64,000 nt of DNA from Boudabousia tangfeifanii (lineage in GTDB: Bacteria > Actinomycetota > Actinomycetes > Actinomycetales > Actinomycetaceae), in NCBI RefSeq assembly GCF_001856685.1, contig NZ_CP017812.1, positions 806,001-870,000 on the forward strand, read 5' to 3'. How positions within the stretch are numbered: position 1 is the stretch's first letter; each line of letters starts with the position of its first letter. Both the position numbers and the translations under genes were made by a program. Below, in pieces: positions 1-8,635 of the stretch. Under the pieces are notes generated by a model. The model did not search any database, had not been told where the DNA came from, and worked only from the letters and a program-made list of their open reading frames with translations.

Positions 1-2
1 GA

Positions 3-155
3 AAACTAACTTTGGAAGAATCTCTAGAGTTTGCTGCTGAAGACGAATGTGTTGAAGTAACTCCAGAATCGGTAAGAATCCGAAAGGTTGTGCTCTCGAC
101 TCAAGATCGTTTCAAGATCGCTGCCAAGGAACGCCGAGCAAACAAAGCCCAGTAG
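3..155 (+). CDS. typA: TypA/BipA ribosome-associated GTPase, C-terminal end only
   Basis: Only the last 50 codons are inside the window, ending with TAG at 153-155. The reading frame shows a short LEESLEF helix, then DECVEVTPE, then VRIRKVVL and a basic tail. This is the conserved C-terminus of the translational GTPase TypA (BipA), which binds ribosomes and helps 50S assembly under stress. The GTPase domains lie upstream of the window. In other actinobacteria typA lies upstream of the fdxC-dapC pair found here at 2172-3658, which supports the call. The identification uses a short tail, but the match to the family ending is strong. Confidence 0.85.
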   Translation, partial: KLTLEESLEFAAEDECVEVTPESVRIRKVVLSTQDRFKIAAKERRANKAQ

Positions 156-200
156 ACATTTGCGATCATTCACTTAAGGAGAACTGGAGGAAATCGCTCT

Positions 201-2048
201 ATGCCAAAAGATTCCCCTAAAGGGACAAGCACTAGCAATAAGAACACCAGTATTCAGGGGACTGACAAACAGTCGAAAGAAGCCAGATCTGGCTGGAGTA
301 GACTCGTCCTGCCTATTGGAATTGTGTCGATTTGTGCGCTTTCTTATTTAGGAGTGGCTTGGGCGGTTTCCGACAAGATTCCTGCTGGGATTTCTGTTTT
401 TGGTCTCTCATTGGGCAATGAGAAGGCAGATGATGCGATTGCTCAGTTGGAGGCAAAGGCGCAAGAACGTGAACAACAGGAAATTACTGTTACCGCAGGT
501 GAAAAAGAAGCAAAAACTACTGCGCAAAAGTTGGGGATTTCGATTGATGCTCGTGAGACCTTAGCTGAATTGACTGGTTTTTCTCTAAATCCCCGTCGAA
601 TTTGGCAGCATTTTGCTAACCATCCCGTGGCAGAGTTGGCAGTGAAAACTGACCAAGAAAAACAAAATGCTGAGTTAAAAAATATTGCAAACGCGCTAAA
701 TACAGACGTAGAGAATGCAAACCTCAGTTTTGCTCAAACTGAAGTAAATGTGTCACCTGCGGTTTCTGGAATTCAAGTTGACGAAGCTAAGACATTTCAA
801 AAGATCCTAGTAGCTTGGCAACAAGATGAACTGACCGTAGCAGCAGATTATTCGGAAGTCGGGCCGAAGATTACTACCGAGCAGGCTGAGGATGAAAAAA
901 ATAAATTGGCCCAACCCATCGTTGCTGGAAATGTTCAGCTAAAACTACCTGAAGGCACTTTAGAGGTAGAGCCTACTTTAATCACAGCGAACACTACTTT
1001 CGATAACTCCGGTGACAAGTTGGTTATGAACACCAATTGGGAAGAAATAGCAAAGACTCTTCGTCAATCACATCAAAATCTATTGCCAGAGCCAGTTTCT
1101 GCAAGTTTCGCTTTTGACGGCGGCGTGCCTAAGGTAGTGCCGGGCAAAGTGGGAAAAACTATTATTCCCCAAGAACTGCAAAAATCAATGGAAACAGCTT
1201 GGCTCAGTGCAAACCGACAAGCTGATTTGACAGTGACTGAACAAACTCCAGAATTTGATGACCAGGCTGCTAGTGGAATGGGAGTGAAAGAAGTAGTAGG
1301 GGAGTTCACTACCCCGTACTATTCTGAACCTGGAAGAGACCAGAACCTACGCCGTGGGATGACGCAGATTACTGGAAAGCTGATCAAACCGGGAGAAACC
1401 TTTTCGCTAGAAAAAGCGCTTGGAGATATTTCTGAAGCTAACGGTTACGCCAATGCTGGGGTTATTTCCGATGGTATGCACATTGATGCCATGGGCGGTG
1501 GGTTGTCTCAAGTTTGTGTAACTACGCTCAATGCGGCATTTTTTGCTGGTCTAGATATCGTTGAACATAAGCCTCATTCTAAGTACTTCCGTCGTTATCC
1601 AGCGGGTCGTGAATGTACCCTTTGGACGGGAACTCACGATTTGAAGGTGAAAAATAATACTCCCCACGGGGTAGTTTTATGGGGGCAGGCTGAGGGCGGA
1701 AAAATGACCGTGAAGGCTTGGTCTACCAAGTACTGGGAGGTTAAAGAATCTACCAGTGATCATCGAAATATTGTGAAACCGAAGACAGAATATCGGCTAG
1801 ATAGAAATTGCGAACCATCTGGAGCTGGTAATGCTGGTTTCACAGTAAGAGTTACTCGTGAGATTACCCATGATGGTAAGCCTGGGGAACCAATCGATTG
1901 GACTTGGACGTACCAGCCTGATAATCGAATTGTTTGTGGACCAAGGCCAAAACCGAAGCCAAAAAAGAAACAGACTGTGAATAAAGAAAAGTCGGCGCAA
2001 TCAAAAAACAAAGATGCGAAGGCAAAATCAGACAAATCTAAGAAGTAA
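201..2048 (+). CDS. VanW-family wall-associated membrane protein
   Basis: This 615-residue protein has a charged N-terminus, one membrane segment near residues 35-56 and a long extracellular part. Residues of about 60-350 resemble the repeated putative peptidoglycan-binding domain that often precedes VanW. The VanW domain itself covers about 360-500, with the typical SLEKALG, GGGLSQVCVTTLN and HKPHSKYFRRYP blocks. The tail after residue 575 is almost only Lys, Pro, Ser and Asn, as in proteins that touch anionic wall polymers. GGAGG stands a few bases before the ATG at 201. The biochemical role of VanW is not established; placement in the envelope is inferred from topology. Confidence 0.85.
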   Translation: MPKDSPKGTSTSNKNTSIQGTDKQSKEARSGWSRLVLPIGIVSICALSYLGVAWAVSDKIPAGISVFGLSLGNEKADDAIAQLEAKAQEREQQEITVTAGEKEAKTTAQKLGISIDARETLAELTGFSLNPRRIWQHFANHPVAELAVKTDQEKQNAELKNIANALNTDVENANLSFAQTEVNVSPAVSGIQVDEAKTFQKILVAWQQDELTVAADYSEVGPKITTEQAEDEKNKLAQPIVAGNVQLKLPEGTLEVEPTLITANTTFDNSGDKLVMNTNWEEIAKTLRQSHQNLLPEPVSASFAFDGGVPKVVPGKVGKTIIPQELQKSMETAWLSANRQADLTVTEQTPEFDDQAASGMGVKEVVGEFTTPYYSEPGRDQNLRRGMTQITGKLIKPGETFSLEKALGDISEANGYANAGVISDGMHIDAMGGGLSQVCVTTLNAAFFAGLDIVEHKPHSKYFRRYPAGRECTLWTGTHDLKVKNNTPHGVVLWGQAEGGKMTVKAWSTKYWEVKESTSDHRNIVKPKTEYRLDRNCEPSGAGNAGFTVRVTREITHDGKPGEPIDWTWTYQPDNRIVCGPRPKPKPKKKQTVNKEKSAQSKNKDAKAKSDKSKK

Positions 2049-2139
2049 ATTCTTATAGTCATTGTTTAGTTTTTCCTTGAGTTTTGGCTAAATCTGATAA
2101 CTCACAGTGAAAAAGGTATTTTTTGTGTGGCATGACTTG

Positions 2140-2145
2140 TATGAT
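2140..2145 (+). promoter_or_regulatory. Probable -10 box for fdxA-dapC
   Basis: TATGAT lies 26 bases before the fdxA start in a short intergenic region. No good -35 hexamer is visible at 16-18 bases upstream, only a run of T, so this is a weak call. Confidence 0.35.
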
Positions 2146-2171
2146 GTTCACAGAAAACTTATGGAGGAATC

Positions 2172-2519
2172 ATGACCTATGTAATCGCACAACCCTGTGT
2201 TGATGTTAAAGACCGTGCTTGTGTCGCAGAGTGCCCCGTGGACTGTATTTATGAAGGGGAACGTACCCTTTATATTCATCCAGATGAGTGTGTAGACTGC
2301 GGCGCCTGCGAACCTGTTTGCCCCACGGAAGCTATTTATTATGAGGATGATCTTCCTGAGCAGTGGAGCGATTACTATCGGGCAAATGTTGATTTCTTTA
2401 AGGACCTAGGCTCTCCTGGCGGCGCCTTCAATACGGGTGTGTTAGATTTTGACGATCCCATGATCGCAGCCTTGCCGCCGCAGAATGAGGAGTATCGAGC
2501 AGAGCATGGTTTGGAATAG
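2172..2519 (+). CDS. fdxA: Seven-iron ferredoxin (FdxA/FdxC type)
   Basis: This 115-residue ferredoxin has the two cysteine clusters of 3Fe-4S/4Fe-4S proteins. The first is near residues 9-24 with [13 protein letters not shown], and the second near 40-50 with [12 protein letters not shown]. The block [14 protein letters not shown] is nearly the same in mycobacterial FdxC. It carries electrons in the cytoplasm; the partner is not known from this sequence. Start is ATG with a clear GGAGG eight bases upstream. The stop is eight bases from the dapC start, so the two are cotranscribed, as is common in actinobacteria. Confidence 0.93.
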   Translation: MTYVIAQPCVDVKDRACVAECPVDCIYEGERTLYIHPDECVDCGACEPVCPTEAIYYEDDLPEQWSDYYRANVDFFKDLGSPGGAFNTGVLDFDDPMIAALPPQNEEYRAEHGLE

Positions 2520-2527
2520 GAATTGCC

Positions 2528-3658
2528 TTGAATCTAGATACTTTTAAACTTCCTAGTTTTCCATGGGATTCCCTAACTCCTTACAAGGAATTAGCCGCGA
2601 AGCATCCTCAGGGATTAGTTAATCTTTCAGTAGGCTCGCCGGTCGACGATACTCCAAAGTCGGTTCAGCAAGCTTTGATTGGGGCGGCAAATTCGCCGAG
2701 CTATCCTACAGTGGTGGGTACCAGCCAGCTACAAAATGCGATTCGTAAGCACTTGGGTAGCCGTGGACTCAAATTTGCCGAGGGCGATTTGGTGTTGCCG
2801 ACCATCGGTTCTAAGGAAGCCGTTGCTTTATTGCCTTGGCAACTTGGGGTCGAACCTGGGGATACAGTTTTAATTCCTAACTGTGCTTATCCTACCTATG
2901 AGATTTCAGCTCTCTTAGCTCACGCTAGGGTGGTGCCGGTTGATCCTGATCCGGCAACTTGGCCTGATGCCGATTTTGTTTGGATCAATTATCCGGCTAA
3001 CCCTCATGGTGAAGTGGCAAGCGTAGCTAGACTACGTGAGATTGTCTCTTGGGCCCGGGAGCATGATGCGGTAGTTGCCAGCGATGAGTGCTACGCTCAG
3101 TTGAACTGGGCAGGGGAAGAAAGCACGCCTTCGCTTTTGTCCGAGGAAGTAATTGCTGGCGATAACCACAATCTATTGGTGCTTTACTCCTTGTCAAAGC
3201 AATCAAACTTTGCAGGTTACCGGGGAGCATTTGTGGCTGGTGATCAGAGGCTGATTCGCGCGCTGATTGAGTTGCGAAAGCATAGTGGTTTTATCGTGCC
3301 TGCTCCAGTCCAAGCGGCAATGGTAGAGGCGCTTGAGGATGAAAAGTCTATGCTTGCTCAGAAGGAAAAGTACCGGAGTCGGCGTGAAGCTTTGATTTCG
3401 GCAGTTGAGGCTGCTGGTTTAGAAAATGATCCAAATGCTACGGCCGGTCTTTATCTTTGGCTACGCACACCTGCTAACGCGCAGAAGACTTTGACTAGCT
3501 GGGAATTAGTGGGGGCTTTGGCCGAACGAGGAATCTTGGTCGCTCCAGCTGATTTCTACCAAGCTAATCCTAGTGGACATGTTCGAATGGCCTTGACTGC
3601 TTGTGATGAACAAATTGCTCAGGCTTGTGAAAGGCTGAAGGCCTCACCCATCATTTGA
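2528..3658 (+). CDS. dapC: N-succinyldiaminopimelate aminotransferase
   Basis: This is a 376-residue class I/II PLP aminotransferase. The visible landmarks are SVGSPVDDTP near the N-terminus, the DECYAQ cofactor loop, the PLP lysine in SLSKQSN near residue 222 and the following GYRGAFVAGD. DapC transfers an amino group to succinyl-2-amino-6-oxopimelate in the lysine/diaminopimelate pathway. The call is supported by position directly after fdxA and facing dapD, the enzyme for the preceding step. The start is TTG at 2528, with AGG only a few bases upstream at the end of fdxA, so translation is probably coupled. The general fold is certain; substrate rests on context. Confidence 0.85.
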   Translation: MNLDTFKLPSFPWDSLTPYKELAAKHPQGLVNLSVGSPVDDTPKSVQQALIGAANSPSYPTVVGTSQLQNAIRKHLGSRGLKFAEGDLVLPTIGSKEAVALLPWQLGVEPGDTVLIPNCAYPTYEISALLAHARVVPVDPDPATWPDADFVWINYPANPHGEVASVARLREIVSWAREHDAVVASDECYAQLNWAGEESTPSLLSEEVIAGDNHNLLVLYSLSKQSNFAGYRGAFVAGDQRLIRALIELRKHSGFIVPAPVQAAMVEALEDEKSMLAQKEKYRSRREALISAVEAAGLENDPNATAGLYLWLRTPANAQKTLTSWELVGALAERGILVAPADFYQANPSGHVRMALTACDEQIAQACERLKASPII

Positions 3659-3673
3659 GTTTAGATATGCTCT

Positions 3674-3704
3674 GGGGGGCTCTAGCAGATAGCTAGAGCC
3701 CCCC
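3674..3704. terminator. Shared bidirectional terminator hairpin, dapC/dapD
   Basis: A perfect 13-bp stem (GGGGGGCTCTAGC paired with its complement) closes a five-base loop between the convergent dapC and dapD stops. Neither side has a long T run, so it fits the actinobacterial pattern of strong hairpins without U tails. Confidence 0.85.
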
Positions 3705-3714
3705 CAAAATTATT

Positions 3715-4668
3715 TCAGTTTGCGTGGAGAGCGGCATTTAGCTCAATGCCGACACCGTTGCGTGGACGGGCTTCTACGCGACCGGTCTTTGAGTTTCGCC
3801 AGAATAGAAGGTTCGACTGGCCTGACAGGTCACGAGCGGAGACGACGATTTCTTCGTCCTCGGTAACTACTGTTACTTTAGTGCCTGCCGTTAGGTAAAG
3901 TCCGGCTTCAACTACGCAGTCATCACCGAGGGCGATTCCGAGGCCGGCTTCGGCACCTAGCAAGCAACGTTTGCCGAGGGCGACGCGCTTTTTACCGCCG
4001 CCTGAAAGGGTGCCCATCATGGAAGCGCCACCGCCAATGTCGCTGCCATCTCCAATTACAACGCCTTGTGCAATGCGGCCTTCCACCATTGAGGTTCCGA
4101 GGGTGCCAGCGTTAAAGTTGACGAATCCTGCTGGCATGACGGTAGTGCCAGGGGAGAGGTAGGCGCCCAAGCGAACTCGTCGTGCATCAGCGATGCGGAC
4201 ACCTTCAGGCTGGACATAATCAGTAAGCGAGGGGAACTTATCAACCGTGTAGACGTGAGGGAACTTGCCATTCTTGAGGCGAAGTAGCCAACGTACTTCC
4301 TCAAATGTTTCTGCGTCGCATGGCCCTGCATCGGTCCAGACAACGTTGACGAGAGCACCGAATAGTCCTTCTAAGTTGATGGTATTGGGCTGGCGTAGAC
4401 GATGTGAGAGAACCTGAAGACGTAAATAGGCATCCGCCGTATCTGTTACTGCTTCAGCTAGATTGCTAACTGTGAATACAACTTCGGTACGTACATGGCG
4501 GGCATCGTCTTCGTTCGTAGCGGTTGCGAGCTTGTCGGCCAACTCTTGATCTGGGTTGGTTTGAGGAGCTTCGTTGGCAAGTTTAGGTTCTGGATACCAG
4601 ACTTCTAGTACTTTACCTTCGTAAGTGACAGAAGCTAGCCCAGTGGCATATGCATATTGTTGTTCCAT
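3715..4668 (-). CDS. dapD: Tetrahydrodipicolinate N-succinyltransferase
   Basis: This 317-residue protein matches the long actinobacterial DapD. The N-terminal half is mixed alpha/beta, and about residues 150-260 form a left-handed beta helix of hexapeptide repeats (GAYLSPGTTVMP, then MVEGRI and GDGSDIGGGASMMG). It transfers succinyl from succinyl-CoA to tetrahydrodipicolinate in diaminopimelate and lysine synthesis. It converges on dapC, which uses the product of this step. There is no Shine-Dalgarno sequence, but TAATAT lies exactly six bases before the ATG, so the mRNA is probably leaderless. Confidence 0.93.
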   Translation of the reverse strand: MEQQYAYATGLASVTYEGKVLEVWYPEPKLANEAPQTNPDQELADKLATATNEDDARHVRTEVVFTVSNLAEAVTDTADAYLRLQVLSHRLRQPNTINLEGLFGALVNVVWTDAGPCDAETFEEVRWLLRLKNGKFPHVYTVDKFPSLTDYVQPEGVRIADARRVRLGAYLSPGTTVMPAGFVNFNAGTLGTSMVEGRIAQGVVIGDGSDIGGGASMMGTLSGGGKKRVALGKRCLLGAEAGLGIALGDDCVVEAGLYLTAGTKVTVVTEDEEIVVSARDLSGQSNLLFWRNSKTGRVEARPRNGVGIELNAALHAN

Positions 4669-4674
4669 AGTGAT

Positions 4675-4680
4675 ATATTA
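4675..4680 (-). promoter_or_regulatory. -10 box of a probable leaderless dapD transcript
   Basis: Read on the minus strand, TAATAT is followed by six bases and the dapD ATG. This places the transcription start at or next to the start codon. The -35 region is poor. Confidence 0.5.
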
Positions 4681-4720
4681 ACAGGCTTTTACGGGTTTAA
4701 GGGGGAGAGCCCTTCTCTTG

Positions 4721-5449
4721 TTAAGAGGAAACTTCTTGGTCCCACAGTTGTGGCCAGCTGATCCCGACTGTTTTTAGCATTCCTCTTAGGGTAGTGAGGG
4801 ATAGGCCGATGACATTTTGATAGTCGCCTTCGATTGCTTCGACAAACGGAGCTCCGTAACCATCGATCGTTAAGGCACCTGCCACTTTCTGTGGTTCCCC
4901 AGTTTGTGCGTAGGCCGTTATTTCGTCTTGGGTTAATGTGGCTAGATGAATTTTTGTACTTTTGCAGGCAGAGATTATCAAACTTTCATTTTCTAGTTCT
5001 TCAAGTCGGTACTGGCAGTCAGCCAAGTTTGTGGTGGGGGCCAACTTCAATAAGCTTCGAGTTGTTGGAGGAATGATTACCGCATGGCCAGTCAGCAGCT
5101 CTCCACTTTTTCCGTTCATGTCTTGCCAGCGAGCTAGCACGTTTTCAGTGTTATGAGGTTTACCTTGAAGCAAGCCATTAATGCTTAACATTGAATCGGC
5201 GGCGATGATAATTTCTGGATTCTCGCAGGCGTTACGTTCCGCCTGGATAGCTTTACCCTTAGCCTTAGCTAGTTGAATTACCTGTTCGGCAAAGGGTTTT
5301 TCGCTTAAGGTTGTTAAAATAGCATCTTCATCGACTTTTGATACTGCTACAATCGGTGTGATTCCAGCATCTTTTAGGAGTTTCAAACGTGCTGGTGATT
5401 GTGACGCAAGAACTACTTTCAGAGTGAAATTATTATTAAAATGTGTCAT
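4721..5449 (-). CDS. maf: Maf-family nucleotide pyrophosphatase
   Basis: The 242-residue protein begins with the Maf signature VLASQSPARLKLL near residues 13-25, followed by the IIAADSML block that carries a catalytic Asp and GKP at the next turn. The C-terminal YQNVIGLSL is also typical. Maf proteins hydrolyse non-canonical or modified nucleoside triphosphates in the cytoplasm and were first linked to septum formation. The gene is divergent from the adenylate cyclase with 29 bases between starts. A TAAAAT -10 lies seven bases before the ATG and the only AGGA is too close to act well, so a leaderless mRNA is likely. The exact nucleotide substrate cannot be read. Confidence 0.88.
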   Translation of the reverse strand: MTHFNNNFTLKVVLASQSPARLKLLKDAGITPIVAVSKVDEDAILTTLSEKPFAEQVIQLAKAKGKAIQAERNACENPEIIIAADSMLSINGLLQGKPHNTENVLARWQDMNGKSGELLTGHAVIIPPTTRSLLKLAPTTNLADCQYRLEELENESLIISACKSTKIHLATLTQDEITAYAQTGEPQKVAGALTIDGYGAPFVEAIEGDYQNVIGLSLTTLRGMLKTVGISWPQLWDQEVSS

Positions 5450-5456
5450 GAGTCCT

Positions 5457-5472
5457 ATTTTAGTTCTACGAT
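5457..5472. promoter_or_regulatory. Two facing -10 boxes, maf and adenylate cyclase
   Basis: On the minus strand TAAAAT occupies 5457-5462, seven bases before the maf ATG. On the plus strand TACGAT occupies 5467-5472, six bases before the cyclase GTG. The boxes are four bases apart, so RNA polymerase can probably occupy only one promoter at a time. No convincing -35 boxes are visible. Confidence 0.5.
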
Positions 5473-5478
5473 GTATAT

Positions 5479-6540
5479 GTGAGCCACATGTTAGAAGGAA
5501 GTTGCGCGCAGAATGAAAGTAAAAATCATTCTGCTTCGAGTGATGCCCTGCAGGCGTTGCGAACTCAGTTGCTTGGCGACGGTGAGTTTCTGTCGCAGTC
5601 TGAGCTGGCTGCTCGAGCCGGCACCTCGGAAGCAGACGTAGTTGACTTCTGGCGTGCTATGGGGTTTGCGGATGTCCAGCCTGACGCTAAAATTTTTACC
5701 TCAGCTGATGCTGAGGCGCTTGAGACCTGTCGAGAACTAATCGGCTCCCATATTGTCGATCATGACACCATGATTTCTCTTTTGCGTGCGTTCTCTTATA
5801 CATCTGATCGGCTCGCACTCTGGCAAGTTGAAACTTTGGTAGAAGACCAAGTAAGGCGTATCGGGAAAAGCGACTTATCTGCTCGAAAAGAAGTCCTTGA
5901 ACATATTAACGAGATACTTCCTGCACTCGAACGGGCTGCAAATTACGCCTTTCGTCGACACATTTATGCTCTTCTAGCTCGGATGGAACGAGATTATGTG
6001 GGGAGACGAATTAGTGAGCCTCAACCTGATCGTTACCCCTTGCGTCGCTCATTGGGATTCGTCGACATGGTGGCTTACACCTCCACCTCGGCAACTTTGA
6101 GTCCGAGTGGTCTTTCTACTTTAATCAGACGTTTTGAATATTTAGCTCGTGATGTTATTACTTCTCGAGGCGCTCGAATCGTAAAAACCATTGGCGATGC
6201 GGTGTTGTATATTGCGGATGATTTGGAAACCGCGACTGAAGTTGTTTGTGCCCTAGTTGAAGAGTTTTCAGCTGCAAAGGATCTCCTGCCGGTACGTGCG
6301 TCTTTAGTAGAGGGATATGTAGTTTCTCGTTCAGGTGATGTCTTTGGGCCACCAGTGAACCTTGCCTCTAGGTTGGTTGATGATGCACCTCAAGGGGCGG
6401 TATGTGTAGACATGAGTACTGCACAATCAATTATCGACTCTGACTGGGGAAAACGATTTTTCCTAGAAGAACTTGAAACTCAAGATATGCATGGTCTTGG
6501 GCCAGTGAGGCGTTTTATGCTCAAGCCTCGTGGTAAATAA
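5479..6540 (+). CDS. Class III adenylate cyclase with N-terminal regulatory domain
   Basis: In this 353-residue protein the C-terminal half (about 190-320) is a class III cyclase catalytic domain that makes cAMP from ATP. All six expected residues are visible: metal-binding D196 (GFVDM) and D240 (IGDAVL), ATP-selecting K236 and D287 (GDVFG), and N294 and R298 in VNLASRL. The alpha-helical N-terminal half resembles the autoinhibitory pH-sensing domain of mycobacterial Rv1264. There is no membrane segment, so it is cytoplasmic. The GTG at 5479 has no Shine-Dalgarno sequence but stands six bases after TACGAT, supporting that start over ATG 5488. pH sensing is inferred from family. Confidence 0.88.
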   Translation: MSHMLEGSCAQNESKNHSASSDALQALRTQLLGDGEFLSQSELAARAGTSEADVVDFWRAMGFADVQPDAKIFTSADAEALETCRELIGSHIVDHDTMISLLRAFSYTSDRLALWQVETLVEDQVRRIGKSDLSARKEVLEHINEILPALERAANYAFRRHIYALLARMERDYVGRRISEPQPDRYPLRRSLGFVDMVAYTSTSATLSPSGLSTLIRRFEYLARDVITSRGARIVKTIGDAVLYIADDLETATEVVCALVEEFSAAKDLLPVRASLVEGYVVSRSGDVFGPPVNLASRLVDDAPQGAVCVDMSTAQSIIDSDWGKRFFLEELETQDMHGLGPVRRFMLKPRGK

Positions 6541-6592
6541 CTTAAGTAAAACTTATTGCCCGGTAAAAAATGCTTAAAGAACTTGTTTACAT

Positions 6593-6598
6593 TATGAT
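6593..6598 (+). promoter_or_regulatory. -10 box of a probable leaderless two-component operon
   Basis: TATGAT is followed by exactly six bases and then the GTG of the response regulator. No Shine-Dalgarno sequence is present. The -35 region is weak. Confidence 0.55.
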
Positions 6599-6604
6599 GT
6601 AAAT

Positions 6605-7288
6605 GTGAATAAAGTACTATTGGTTGAAGACGATGTAGCGATCCGTGAACCTCTTGCTCGTGCTCTAGGGCGTGAGGGATATCAAGTGGTGGTTCATGAA
6701 ACCGGTATGGGTGCGCTTGAAGACGTTAACGATTGTGATCTCGTGGTCTTAGACTTAGGCCTACCGGATATGGAAGGGCTCGATGTTGCTCGTCAAATCC
6801 GCGCCCGAGGATTAACACTTCCAATTCTTATTCTGACTGCCCGTACCGAGGAAGTGGACATGGTTGTCGGGTTGGACGCAGGTGCCGACGATTACGTGAC
6901 AAAACCCTTCCGGCTGGCTGAGTTAATGGCTCGTGTGAGGGCACTGTTCCGTCGCGCAGCTAAGACTGAAGAAGCTACTGGAGACTTGCATGCCCAAGAC
7001 ATTCATATTGATCTCGCCGCCCACCGGGCGTATCGAGGGAATGAGGAGCTTCACCTCACCGCCAAAGAATTCGATCTTTTGGCTGTGTTGGTCGCTGAAG
7101 CTGGCAACGTTGTCTCTCGTGATGTTCTAATGAAACGAGTTTGGTCCACCGATCCTCAGAGCAGTTCCAAGACGCTTGACATGCACATTTCATGGTTGCG
7201 CCGCAAGCTTGACGACGAGGCCTCTCATCCAAAGTATATTTCCACGGTTAGAGGGATGGGTTTCCGGTTTGAACCTGGCTTAAGCTAA
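6605..7288 (+). CDS. OmpR/PhoB-type response regulator
   Basis: This is a 227-residue two-domain regulator. The receiver domain (1-115) has acidic D9-D10, phospho-acceptor D50 in VVLDLGLP, T78 in LTAR and K100 in VTKPF. The C-terminal winged helix (about 128-225) includes the LTAKEFDLL and RGMGFRFEP blocks of OmpR-type DNA binders. Its kinase follows after 18 bases. The target genes and signal cannot be told from sequence; the pair is distinct from MtrA-MtrB at 52.8 kb. Confidence 0.92.
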   Translation: MNKVLLVEDDVAIREPLARALGREGYQVVVHETGMGALEDVNDCDLVVLDLGLPDMEGLDVARQIRARGLTLPILILTARTEEVDMVVGLDAGADDYVTKPFRLAELMARVRALFRRAAKTEEATGDLHAQDIHIDLAAHRAYRGNEELHLTAKEFDLLAVLVAEAGNVVSRDVLMKRVWSTDPQSSSKTLDMHISWLRRKLDDEASHPKYISTVRGMGFRFEPGLS

Positions 7289-7306
7289 CAATACTCAGGA
7301 CATTTA

Positions 7307-8623
7307 GTGTTACAACGACTTTTACGGATGACGGTAACAGCATTGCTGGTTGCCGTCATCCTTTTTGCCCTCCCAGCAGCTATTGTTGGCTCGACTATGG
7401 TTTGGCGAATGGATAAAGAAGCATTCGAGATGCGTATCGCTTCTATCGCCAAGGTAGTCGAAGGATACTCAGCGAAGTCATTTTTCCGTGACGAGGTACT
7501 TTTAGAACATTGGCGGATTGATGGTAACCAGCCGCTTTCTCACCTCGAATGGAAAAAGTTTACTGGCGAAGACATCGAAGCAGGTGAAAAACAAAGCTGG
7601 CCCACGATGGAGTACTCGGTCGAGTTAACTAATGGCGATGAAATTATTGCCCAAAGGGATGCTAGCGATACCGTAGAACATATTTTTTATTTGAACCTGA
7701 TTATCGCCGGCGGGGTAGTGGTCGTTTTGGCAGTTGGGTATCTTATTTCCAGACGAGGTGCTCGCAGGCTTTCTGCCCCACTTATTTTCTTGGCAGCACA
7801 AGCTGAACAAATTGGATCCGGACAGGCCAGAGGAACATTGCCAAAATCAGGCATTGAAGAAATTGACTTAGTCCAGGAAGAGCTCGCTCGGACAGCAGAG
7901 CGAATGGCTGCAAGAATTGCACAAGAAAGACAGTTTTCACGTGATGTCTCACATCAGATTCGAACTCCTTTGACCGCCCTCGGTCTAAGACTTGAAGAAA
8001 TTGAGTACATAACTGATCAGGACGAAGTTAGAGAAGAAGCTCGTGCCTCCATCGCCCAAGTAGAGAGACTAACCGAAGTTGTTCAGGTGCTATTGTCTAA
8101 AGCCTCTAACCGTCGAGCAGGTAGTGCGCAGTCACTGTCAGTTCTAGAGATTTTTGCTCCGATGCGGGAAGAATGGGAAGAATCATTTAGCCGAGTAAAT
8201 CGAGAACTGATAATTCAAGATGATTCGACGGGGAATGTCATGGTTACTCCGGCGGTATTATCGCAAGTCTTAGCCACACTCCTAGAGAACTCTTTGAAAT
8301 ATGGGGCAGGAACTACCACTGTGGTAGCTGCCGGTGGCAGTCAGATAGGCTCCAGTTTCCATATCGACGTTATGGACGAGGGGCCAGGAGTCGACGATGA
8401 AATAGCTGAAAAAATATTCGAAAAGGGATTTTCTGGAAAAGGATCCTCTGGTCTCGGTTTGGGGATTGCAAAAGATCTACTTGCTTCTGACGGTGGTAGT
8501 ATCCAACTGTATCGTCGTCGTCCACCTTGCTTTAGAATTTCCCTGTTGGCTGCACCTACGTCAAATATCAAGGAATCTGAAGCTTTCGTGGCAGCAGGCA
8601 GAAGACATTCACATCTAAATTAA
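7307..8623 (+). CDS. Membrane sensor histidine kinase
   Basis: The 438-residue kinase has two membrane segments (about 9-32 and 128-147) enclosing a sensor region of about 95 residues outside the cell. The dimerisation helix contains the phospho-acceptor H216 in DVSHQIRTPL. The ATPase domain shows TLLENSLKYG (N box), DEGPGVDDE (G1) and GLGLGIAKDLL (G2). It should phosphorylate the regulator encoded just upstream. The GTG start has CAGGA seven bases upstream. The stop is 12 bases before purK, so purK-purE may be read through from this operon. Confidence 0.9.
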   Translation: MLQRLLRMTVTALLVAVILFALPAAIVGSTMVWRMDKEAFEMRIASIAKVVEGYSAKSFFRDEVLLEHWRIDGNQPLSHLEWKKFTGEDIEAGEKQSWPTMEYSVELTNGDEIIAQRDASDTVEHIFYLNLIIAGGVVVVLAVGYLISRRGARRLSAPLIFLAAQAEQIGSGQARGTLPKSGIEEIDLVQEELARTAERMAARIAQERQFSRDVSHQIRTPLTALGLRLEEIEYITDQDEVREEARASIAQVERLTEVVQVLLSKASNRRAGSAQSLSVLEIFAPMREEWEESFSRVNRELIIQDDSTGNVMVTPAVLSQVLATLLENSLKYGAGTTTVVAAGGSQIGSSFHIDVMDEGPGVDDEIAEKIFEKGFSGKGSSGLGLGIAKDLLASDGGSIQLYRRRPPCFRISLLAAPTSNIKESEAFVAAGRRHSHLN

Positions 8624-8635
8624 GAAGGATTGCAT

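Noticed and set aside
1760..2062. Minus-strand frame of 100 codons rich in Phe and Leu behind the VanW gene
   Set aside because: It mirrors the Lys-rich tail of the VanW protein, whose complement reads as Phe and Leu.
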